A DNA stretch of 5,142 nt, from contig QFNK01000154.1 in assembly GCA_003240795.1 (NCBI GenBank), positions 1 through 5,142 of the forward strand. Reading direction: 5' to 3'. Below, one piece after another: positions 1 to 5,142 of the stretch. The notes beneath the pieces are model-generated. The model made no database searches. It had not been told where the DNA came from and worked only from the letters and a program-made list of their open reading frames with translations. Made by a program: the position numbers and the translations under genes. Source of the stretch: Micavibrio aeruginosavorus. GTDB lineage: Bacteria; Pseudomonadota; Alphaproteobacteria; Micavibrionales; Micavibrionaceae. The stretch's first letter is position 1; every line of letters begins with the position of its first letter.

Positions 1-2
1 TG

Positions 3-620
3 GAGCGGTTTACGTCGCAAGGATGTGCGTACTGCCCGCCTGCGGACGCGCTGCTTGGCAAGTTGATCCAGCAGCCGGGGATCATCGGCCTTGCGTGTCA
101 TGTCGATTATTTTCATGTCACGAAAAACTCCCTAGGCCAGCCTTTCTGCACGCGCCGCCAGAACAATTACGGGCGGATGCTTGGCAACCGGCCGCGCTAT
201 ACGCCGCAACTGGTCGTCAATGGGCAGAAAGACCTGATCGGGTATGAGGCGTCGAAGGTCAGCGCGGCGATCATGAAGGCGCGCGCGAAAAAGGCCGCGA
301 ACATTCCGATGACGCAGGATGCGCGCGGATGGTACAGCGCGGCGATGCCGCCGATGGATTTGCAGGGGGCGCCCGTGCGTGTTTGGATGGCGGTTTATGA
401 TGCCCCCCACCGTCAGGCGATGACGGAAGGGAATAATCTGGGTAAGATGGTCACGTATTACAATGTCGTCCGCCGTATCGACGATCTGGGCCCGTGGGAC
501 GGGTCGCCGGCATTGCGCAGCATAGATCCGCATTTCGGTCCGGGGAGCGGCGGCTTCGCCCTTGTGGCGCAGAATGAAGTGACGGGCGAGATTGTTGCCG
601 CGGGGAAAGTTGAGCGATAG
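3..620 (+). CDS. DUF1223 family thioredoxin-like protein, 5'-truncated by the window edge
   Basis: This is the C-terminal 205 residues of a DUF1223 protein; the reading frame is open to the left edge, so the true start is outside the window. Visible residues 1-15 read ERFTSQGCAYCPPAD, the family's N-terminal signature, with a thioredoxin-like CxxC pair at C8 and C11. HVDYF follows at 33-37, where many family members have HVDYW. Then come YTPQLVVNG at about 66-74, GNNLGK with TYYNVVR at about 143-157, WDG at 165-167, and a final AQNEVTGEIVAAGKV block at 189-203. Family members are usually about 240-260 residues, so roughly 35-55 residues are missing; I infer that these include an export signal, which cannot be seen. 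The biochemical role of the family is not established, although the CxxC fold suggests thiol-disulfide chemistry. The TTG at 63 is not the start because conserved family sequence lies upstream of it. The Nudix gene follows after one base, suggesting co-transcription. Confidence 0.9.
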   Translation, partial: ERFTSQGCAYCPPADALLGKLIQQPGIIGLACHVDYFHVTKNSLGQPFCTRRQNNYGRMLGNRPRYTPQLVVNGQKDLIGYEASKVSAAIMKARAKKAANIPMTQDARGWYSAAMPPMDLQGAPVRVWMAVYDAPHRQAMTEGNNLGKMVTYYNVVRRIDDLGPWDGSPALRSIDPHFGPGSGGFALVAQNEVTGEIVAAGKVER

Positions 621-621
621 A

Positions 622-1062
622 ATGAAGAGAGAAAGATTTAAACTGCCATGCTCCGTGTTTCTTCTTCTACGCAGAGAAGACGAGATATTACTTTTGCGGC
701 GTGAGAAAACAGGCTGGATGGATGGTTATTACAGCGTTCCTGCGGGAGCAATTGACGGAAATGAAGAGGCGTCCTTGGCTGCTTGCCGTGAGGCAAAGGA
801 AGAATCCTGCGTTGTTTTGAACAAAGAAGACTTAAGTTTAAAGCATGTTATTCATTGTTATACCGATGGTGATGAATGGATGGGGGTATTCTTTGCGGCA
901 ACGGAATATCAAGGTGTGCCTTCTATCGGCGAACCTGAAAAGCACGCGGATATGCATTGGTGCAAGGTTAATGCGCTCCCAGAAAAAATGATCCCGTATG
1001 TTCGTCAGGCAATAGAAAATATCGAACGGGATATTGCTTTTTCTACATATGGTTGGAATTAG
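622..1062 (+). CDS. Nudix hydrolase with variant Nudix box, 146 residues
   Basis: Nudix enzymes hydrolyse nucleoside diphosphates linked to another moiety, using a metal-binding helix; the substrate here is unknown. The Nudix box spans residues 42-64: G42, five residues, E48, seven residues, then R56 E57 A58, E60 E61, C63 V64. This fits GX5EX7REUXEEXGU except that the last Gly is Cys63. The metal-ligand glutamates are kept. KTGWMDGYYSVPAG (29-42), EPEKHADMHW (104-113), ALPEKMIPY (118-126) and the ending FSTYGWN resemble a widespread small Nudix subfamily ending in YGW, so the protein is full length. The ATG at 622 is chosen because GGGGAAAG lies 12 bases upstream (602-609) and the homologous region begins soon after it; in-frame TTG codons at 592 and 610 lie inside the upstream gene. 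The gene begins one base after the DUF1223 stop and overlaps the end of polA by four bases. GC over 661-1060 is about 45%, well below both neighbours, which suggests a different history, possibly acquisition by transfer. Confidence 0.9.
   Translation: MKRERFKLPCSVFLLLRREDEILLLRREKTGWMDGYYSVPAGAIDGNEEASLAACREAKEESCVVLNKEDLSLKHVIHCYTDGDEWMGVFFAATEYQGVPSIGEPEKHADMHWCKVNALPEKMIPYVRQAIENIERDIAFSTYGWN
983..1032 (-). terminator. Candidate intrinsic terminator for polA, inside the Nudix gene
   Basis: An inverted repeat ATCCCGT (991-997) / ACGGGAT (1026-1032) can form a 7-bp stem, with three more pairs (TCG 1002-1004 / CGA 1023-1025) after a bulge and a loop of about 18 bases. Read on the minus strand, the stem is followed after two bases by six T residues (complement of A 983-988). 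It lies 27 bases past the polA stop, in the right orientation for polA transcripts. The large loop and bulge make it weak. Because it is also Nudix coding sequence, chance is a real alternative. Confidence 0.3.
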
Positions 1063-3866
1063 TGTGCTGACGCCCAGCTTTTGCCCGAGCCTGCTTCGGC
1101 GATCAGTGGCACGTCGAGTTTTACGACATTTTCCATGATGTGGCGGACGAGCTTTGAGGTTTCTTCAAGCTCCGCCTCGGGCACTTCAAAAATCAGTTCG
1201 TCGTGCACCTGCAACAGCATTTTTGCCTTGAGGTTTGCTGCCACCAGAGCAGGCGGGATTTTCGCCATCGCTTTTTTCATGATGTCGGCGGCGGTGCCTT
1301 GCAGGGGGGCGTTGATTGCCTGACGTTCCGCGCCGGCGCGCCATCCGGGGTTGGAAGCGTTGATGTTCGGGATATAGCATTTGCGTCCCAGAAGCGTTCT
1401 GACATAGCCGTGCTTGCGCGCTTCGTCTTTCGTGCGCTCCATGTAGTCCTGTATCTCGCTGAACGTCGACAAATAGCGTTTGATGAAAGCGCTCGCTTCG
1501 CCTGCCGAGGTGCCGAGCTGCTGCGCGAGGCCCCAGCCTGAGATGCCGTAGATGATGCCGAAATTGACGGCCTTTGCCTGACGGCGGATTTCGGGCGTGA
1601 CCTGTTCGAGCGGTACGCCGAAGACCTGCGAGGCGGTGAGGGCGTGAATGTCCACGCCGTCGCGGAAGGCCTGTTTCAAGGCCTGGACGTTCGCCATTTC
1701 TGCGGCGAGGCGCAGTTCGACTTGCGAATAGTCGACAGACAGCAGGACATGCCCTTCTTCCGCAACGAAGGCTTCGCGGATCTTGCGGCCTTCCTCGGTG
1801 CGGATCGGAATATTCTGAAGGTTCGGGTCGGAGGAGGAGAGGCGGCCCGTGCTGGTGCCCGCCATGGAAAAAGACGTATGAACCCGGCCCGTTTTCGGAT
1901 TGATCTGTTCCTGCAGGGCATCGGTGTATGTGCTCTTCAGTTTGGAAAGGCCGCGCCATTCAAGGATTTTGGTGACAATCTGATGTCCCTGCGCCGAAAG
2001 TTTTTCCAGCACGTCGACATCCGTAGACCATTGTCCCGTTTTCGTTTTGCTGCCGCCCTGAAGTCCCATCTGGTCGAACAATATTTCGCCGATCTGCTTT
2101 GGCGATCCGACGTTGAATTGCGTTCCGGCCAAGGCCTGGATTTCTTCCTCGAGTTGCAGGAGCTTTTTGCCGAAGTCGGTGCTCATGTTTCTCAGGATGA
2201 TCGGGTCCACCTTGATGCCGTTCATTTCCATCTGTGCGATGACGTCGATCATGGGGCGTTCGATATCTTCGTAAACCGATGCCATTGCCTCATGCGCTAT
2301 GCGCGGTTTCAGCATATGGTGCAGGCGCGCCGTTACATCGGCGTCCTCAGCCGCGTAGTCGCGCGCGGCATCCAGCCCGACATAATCGAAGGTAATGCGT
2401 TTTTTGCCCGTGCCGGTTACGTCGTTATATTTGATCGTTTCGTGGCCGAGGAGGCGCTGGGCGAGATCGTCCATGCCGTTGCTCGCGCTTGTGCCGTCCA
2501 GCGTGTAGGAAATCAGCATCGTGTCGTCGCACGGCGTCATGTGGATGCCGTGCCTGGCAAACATCTGCCAGTCATACTTGATGTTGTGGCCGATTTTGAG
2601 AACGGACGGGTCTTCGAGCAAGGGTTTAAGCGCGGCGAGCGCTTTTTCGAGCGGGATTTGTTTCAGGTCTTCACCGCCGCCGAGCAGGTCCGTTTGCTCG
2701 CCCTTGTGCCCGACAGGAATGTAGGCCGCTTTGCCGATGTCTGTGCAGATGGATATGCCGCAGAGTTCTGCCGACATGGGGGTCAGGTTTGTGGTTTCCG
2801 TGTCAATGGCGAGGAAGCCGGTTTCATAGGCGCGCTCGATCCATTTTTCGAGGATCGCCATGTCCTGTATCAACGCGTATTCGTTGGCGGATATATCCGG
2901 AAGGGCTTTGGATGCCGGCGGCAGGATATCCCGCACGGCGTCTTCGGTTTTTTCCGCCTGCTGCTGGACAATCTGTTTGCCGGACGGGACGGAGGCGGCG
3001 GCATCGGATTCGCCGAGGCGCGACAGGATGTTTTTGAAGCCCTGTTCTTTCAGGAATTCTACCAGCTGCGGCTGTTTGTAATCATGTGCCTTGAGGTCTT
3101 CGAGTTTCAGCGGAAGGGGGGCATTTTCATCGAGGGTGACGAGGCGTTTGGAAAGACGGGCCTTCTCCGCATTCTCGATCAAAGCTTCGCGGCGTTTGGG
3201 CTGTTTGATCTCGGGCGCTTTTTCGAGCAAGGCTTCGAGGCTTCCGTATTCGGTGATGAGCTGCGCTGCCGTCTTGATGCCGATGCCGGGGACGCCCGGG
3301 ACGTTGTCCACGCTGTCGCCGGAAAGCGCCTGAACATCGATAACCTTGTCCGGCGTCACGCCGAATTTTTCAAAGACGTCATCCGCGCCGAGATATTTGT
3401 TTTTGATAGGGTCGAACAGGCGGACGTCGTCGTTGACCAACTGCATCAGGTCTTTGTCCGTGCCGACGATGGTGACCTTGCGGCCCTGTGCGCGGGCGAT
3501 TTTCGCGTAGGCGGCGATCAGGTCGTCGGCTTCGTACCCTTCGACCTCCAGCGCCGGTACGCCGAACGCTTCGGACGCTTTGCGGAAGAGGGGGAATTGA
3601 GGGATCAGATCCGCGGGGGCTTCCTCGCGGTTCGCTTTGTAATCCTCATAAATGTCATAGCGGAAGTTTTTCTTCGCGGCGTCGAAGATGACGGCGATGT
3701 AGGGCGCTTTGAGATCGTTCAGAAGCTTCATCATCATGTTGGTGAAGCCCAGCACCGCGCCGACGGGCTGGCCCGCAGGATTGGTCAGGTTCTGGGGCAG
3801 GGCGAAATACGCCCTGAAAATGTAACCCGAGCCATCAACCAGAAAGAGTTCGTCATTGTCCGCCAT
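1059..3866 (-). CDS. polA: DNA polymerase I, full length with 5'-3' and 3'-5' exonuclease domains
   Basis: Cytoplasmic repair and replication polymerase that removes RNA primers, fills gaps and proofreads. At 935 residues it is close to the 928 of the E. coli enzyme. Residues 1 to about 285 are the 5' nuclease domain: D11 in LVDGSG, D62, YEADD at 111-115, D137/D139 in GTDKDL, D184/D187, and a helix-hairpin-helix GIGIKTA near 194-200. A hydrophilic linker (about 286-328) leads to the proofreading domain, with D355 and E357 in AIDTET, D432 in NIKYD, and Y504 and D508 in YAAEDAD; all DEDDy residues are present. The polymerase domain holds TGRLSSSDPNLQNIP at 673-687, motif A D712 in VDYSQVELRL, motif B R761, K765, F769 and Y773, and motif C H888, D889, E890. 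The ATG at 3866 is the only plausible start: an in-frame TAA lies eight codons upstream with no other usual start codon between. Shine-Dalgarno complementarity is poor. Divergent from the 98-residue gene, convergent with the Nudix gene. Confidence 0.98.
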   Translation of the reverse strand: MADNDELFLVDGSGYIFRAYFALPQNLTNPAGQPVGAVLGFTNMMMKLLNDLKAPYIAVIFDAAKKNFRYDIYEDYKANREEAPADLIPQFPLFRKASEAFGVPALEVEGYEADDLIAAYAKIARAQGRKVTIVGTDKDLMQLVNDDVRLFDPIKNKYLGADDVFEKFGVTPDKVIDVQALSGDSVDNVPGVPGIGIKTAAQLITEYGSLEALLEKAPEIKQPKRREALIENAEKARLSKRLVTLDENAPLPLKLEDLKAHDYKQPQLVEFLKEQGFKNILSRLGESDAAASVPSGKQIVQQQAEKTEDAVRDILPPASKALPDISANEYALIQDMAILEKWIERAYETGFLAIDTETTNLTPMSAELCGISICTDIGKAAYIPVGHKGEQTDLLGGGEDLKQIPLEKALAALKPLLEDPSVLKIGHNIKYDWQMFARHGIHMTPCDDTMLISYTLDGTSASNGMDDLAQRLLGHETIKYNDVTGTGKKRITFDYVGLDAARDYAAEDADVTARLHHMLKPRIAHEAMASVYEDIERPMIDVIAQMEMNGIKVDPIILRNMSTDFGKKLLQLEEEIQALAGTQFNVGSPKQIGEILFDQMGLQGGSKTKTGQWSTDVDVLEKLSAQGHQIVTKILEWRGLSKLKSTYTDALQEQINPKTGRVHTSFSMAGTSTGRLSSSDPNLQNIPIRTEEGRKIREAFVAEEGHVLLSVDYSQVELRLAAEMANVQALKQAFRDGVDIHALTASQVFGVPLEQVTPEIRRQAKAVNFGIIYGISGWGLAQQLGTSAGEASAFIKRYLSTFSEIQDYMERTKDEARKHGYVRTLLGRKCYIPNINASNPGWRAGAERQAINAPLQGTAADIMKKAMAKIPPALVAANLKAKMLLQVHDELIFEVPEAELEETSKLVRHIMENVVKLDVPLIAEAGSGKSWASAH

Positions 3867-3957
3867 AAGGTTGCTTACACCACAAAATTAACCAAGTGGC
3901 AAAGGGTTTGGAGCTATACTGTCCTATTATTCCATAATGTTTTTTGTGAGAAGTGGC
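3867..3957. promoter_or_regulatory. Divergent promoter spacer between polA and the 98-residue gene
   Basis: This 91-bp stretch is the only non-coding DNA of note in the window and is visibly more AT-rich than its flanks. It must contain the 5' signals of two divergently transcribed genes. The octamer AAGTGGCA occurs twice in direct orientation, at 3894-3901 and 3951-3958, the second running into the start codon of the 98-residue gene. ATTAT (3926-3930) and ATAAT (3934-3938) form a short inverted repeat with a 3-base spacer. For polA, TTGCCA (complement of 3897-3902) is a fair -35 box, but the hexamer at the right distance, TGTAAG, is poor and would leave almost no leader. I did not recognise any known operator. 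Confidence 0.6.
3915..3920 (+). promoter_or_regulatory. Candidate -10 box (TATACT) for the 98-residue gene
   Basis: TATACT matches the sigma-70 type -10 consensus TATAAT at five of six positions. No good -35 hexamer sits at 16-18 bases upstream; TTAACC (3888-3893) is 21 bases away. Transcription would begin near 3926, which leaves about 30 bases of leader before the ATG at 3958 but only about 10 before the ATG at 3937. This favours the downstream start. Confidence 0.35.
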
Positions 3958-4254
3958 ATGACCCGTAAAAATATCGACGAAAAGGCGGATTTCCTGTTGG
4001 AACAGTTCGGACGCACGGTTTCCTCAGGCGCGCTGTCTGTCCCTGAGCGCAAGGATGCGATTGACGGGTTGATCACGAACCTGATGGGGTCCGTTTCCGA
4101 TTATTTAAAACACGGTTTTCAAAGCAGGGCGCAAAGCGTAGTGAACCGCGCTTTTCATGAAAGCAGCCATGACAGGGGGCTTGCCCCGTTGCAGGAGCAT
4201 CTCAAATCCTATTGCGTTCATGTAGGGCTTAAACCGCCGGGCAACGGCCCCTAG
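3958..4254 (+). CDS. Uncharacterised 98-residue protein
   Basis: I do not recognise this protein and assign no function. It is a small, hydrophilic, mostly helix-compatible chain of 98 residues, with no signal peptide, no membrane segment and one Cys (in SYCVHVG near residue 87). The tail is Pro/Gly-rich (LKPPGNGP). The segment from about 8 to 65 has regularly spaced hydrophobic residues (FLLEQF, IDGLITNLMGSV, YLKHGF) suggestive of two or three amphipathic helices. The ATG at 3958 is preferred over the in-frame ATG at 3937: GAGAAG (3948-3953) precedes 3958, though at a short spacing of four bases, while 3937 has no ribosome binding site and would lie very close to the likely transcription start. 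Base composition and codon use match the GC-rich neighbours, which supports a real resident gene, as do its tight fit after a promoter-like spacer and the stop overlap with the methyltransferase gene. Confidence 0.7.
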   Translation: MTRKNIDEKADFLLEQFGRTVSSGALSVPERKDAIDGLITNLMGSVSDYLKHGFQSRAQSVVNRAFHESSHDRGLAPLQEHLKSYCVHVGLKPPGNGP

Positions 4255-5141
4255 GAGCACAGAGCGTAAAGTGCCACGGCCGCCGCGTTCGACACGTTCA
4301 ATGATGCGATCGGCGGCTTTGTCGGCAATGTCACCAGCACATCACAATGTTCGCGGATCAGGCGGCGCATGCCGGGACCTTCCGCACCCATGACGATTAC
4401 GGCCCGCTCGTAAGAAGGCAGGTCGTTGAAGCTTTTCGGCGAGTGTTCGTCCATGCCGATCACCGTATAGTGATGTTCCTTCAGCTTCTCTATCGCGCGG
4501 GAGAGGTTGGTTTCATAAGCAACCGGAATATGGTCCACCGCGCCGCAAGCGGTTTTGGCAAGGATACCGCCCATTTCGGGCGCATGGCGGTTTTGCATGA
4601 CGACACCGTCCGCACCAAAGGCGCAGGCCGAGCGCAGGATGGCGCCGATATTGTGCGGGTCGGTCACCTGATCCAGAATCACGATGACGGATTTGGGTTT
4701 GTTTTCACCCTTGATGATGATGTCCATGACCGACATTTCCGCGCGCGGCTGGCAGGACAGGGCGATGCCCTGATGCACGGTACCGGGCGAGAAAATGCGG
4801 TCCATATCCTCCTTGGAGACGATGGTCGGTTCGGGCCGCTTGGCGGACGTTTCCATATCGCCCTCGAATTCCTTCAGGGCGCTTTCGGTTATATAGAGGG
4901 CGTGGACAAAGCGCGCCGGGTTTTTCCAGGCCTCGCGCACCGCATGGAAACCGAACAGGTCGGCCTTGAATTTCGGGCCTTTCGGGGCCGGATCACGGGG
5001 GCGTTCGCGGCGTTCTCCCCCGGGTCTGCGGTCGGCGTTCTGGCGGTTTTCGCGCGAATCACGGCTTTGATGGGCGGGTTTGGAATCCCGCTTGCCGCGG
5101 TTTTCCCCGCCGTCTTTTCCGCGCGGCTTTCCGCCGCCTCC
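4251..5141 (-). CDS. rlmB: RlmB-like 23S rRNA (guanosine-2'-O)-methyltransferase, N-terminus beyond the window
   Basis: SPOUT-class (TrmH/SpoU) S-adenosylmethionine-dependent enzyme; the RlmB branch methylates the ribose of G2251 (E. coli numbering) in the 23S rRNA P-loop. 297 residues are visible. About 1-60 form a basic tail rich in Arg, Lys and Gly with no Val, Ile, Leu, Met, Trp or Tyr. LFGFHAVREAW (62-72) opens the substrate-binding domain, which runs to about TVHQGIAL. The catalytic domain has the three knot motifs: NIGAILR (164-170), MGAEGPGMRRL (251-261) followed by IREHCD, and SLNVSNAA (280-287). The MGAEG-GMRRL-REHCD pattern favours RlmB over TrmH or TrmL. The GTG at 4940 is not the start: it falls inside the conserved HAVREAW block, and the frame stays open with no Met codon to the window edge. 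The C-terminus stops soon after motif 3 (VALYALCS), a little short for the family. The stop overlaps that of the 98-residue gene by four bases. Confidence 0.9.
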   Translation of the reverse strand, partial: GGGGKPRGKDGGENRGKRDSKPAHQSRDSRENRQNADRRPGGERRERPRDPAPKGPKFKADLFGFHAVREAWKNPARFVHALYITESALKEFEGDMETSAKRPEPTIVSKEDMDRIFSPGTVHQGIALSCQPRAEMSVMDIIIKGENKPKSVIVILDQVTDPHNIGAILRSACAFGADGVVMQNRHAPEMGGILAKTACGAVDHIPVAYETNLSRAIEKLKEHHYTVIGMDEHSPKSFNDLPSYERAVIVMGAEGPGMRRLIREHCDVLVTLPTKPPIASLNVSNAAAVALYALCS

Positions 5142-5142
5142 G

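Noticed and set aside
23..247. A 74-codon plus-strand open frame near the left edge
   Set aside because: It overlaps the DUF1223 gene in another frame; the DUF1223 frame carries conserved family motifs through this whole stretch.
132..533. A 133-codon minus-strand open frame opposite the DUF1223 gene
   Set aside because: Arg- and His-rich antisense shadow with no motif; the plus strand is clearly coding here.
1066..1082. GCTG/CAGC hairpin followed by four Ts on the plus strand just after the Nudix stop
   Set aside because: The stem is only four base pairs and the sequence is also the conserved end of polA. Too weak to call a terminator.
1186..1959. A 257-codon open frame on the minus strand within polA, in another frame
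   Set aside because: It lies wholly inside the polymerase domain of polA, is extremely Arg/Pro-rich as expected of an out-of-frame GC-rich read, and has no recognisable motif.
3896..3914. Possible sigma-54 promoter (TGGCA followed by TTTGGAGC)
   Set aside because: The required GC dinucleotide is not ten bases after the GG; that position holds GG, and the nearby GC is three bases too far.
1644..3968. A 774-codon open frame on the plus strand opposite polA
   Set aside because: It is the codon-for-codon complement of polA. Stops in that frame would need polA to use TTA, CTA or TCA, which this GC-biased gene avoids over most of its length. The translation resembles no family I know, and the opposite strand has complete DNA polymerase I motifs.
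4236..4250. GC-rich hairpin (GGGC/GCCC or GCCG/CGGC) at the end of the 98-residue gene
   Set aside because: Stems of four base pairs with no T-tract on either strand; the expected frequency in GC-rich coding DNA is high.
1..5142. Defence system, mobile element, CRISPR array or RNA gene
   Set aside because: No transposase, integrase, repeat-spacer pattern, tRNA cloverleaf or rRNA segment was seen; nearly every base is accounted for by six coding regions.

Overview
The window reads as an ordinary chromosomal stretch of a moderately GC-rich alphaproteobacterium. Evidence for this is a DUF1223 protein, a full-length proofreading-type DNA polymerase I with alphaproteobacterial-style motifs, an RlmB-like rRNA methyltransferase ending in the Ser-Leu-Asn-Val-Ser-Asn-Ala-Ala form of its last motif, and codon use strongly biased to G/C at third positions. 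A more precise placement (for example a Micavibrio- or Rhodospirillales-like lineage) would be a guess. No tRNA, rRNA, CRISPR array, transposase or phage gene was seen.

Layout, left to right. (1) 3-620, plus strand: the 3' part of a DUF1223 gene, whose start lies before the window. (2) 622-1062, plus strand: a small Nudix hydrolase gene starting one base after the DUF1223 stop. It is about 45% GC, whereas sampled neighbouring stretches are roughly 60-70%. (3) 1059-3866, minus strand: polA, complete, 935 residues, with all three enzymatic domains intact. (4) 3867-3957: a 91-bp divergent spacer that must hold the promoters of polA and of the next gene. (5) 3958-4254, plus strand: an unrecognised 98-residue protein. 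(6) 4251 to the window end, minus strand: an RlmB-like 2'-O-methyltransferase with a long Arg/Gly-rich N-terminal tail. Its start lies beyond the window.

The genes are packed very tightly. Both convergent pairs (Nudix/polA and the 98-residue gene/rlmB) overlap by exactly four bases at their stop codons, so there is no intergenic room for terminators. The best terminator candidate for polA lies inside the Nudix coding sequence. There is no gene-free stretch longer than 91 bases.

No new multi-gene system is evident: the products serve DNA replication and repair, ribosome maturation and, probably, nucleotide-derivative clean-up. The points most worth a second look are the low-GC Nudix gene fitted exactly between its neighbours, its altered Nudix box, the unrecognised 98-residue gene opposite polA, and the basic disordered tail on the methyltransferase.
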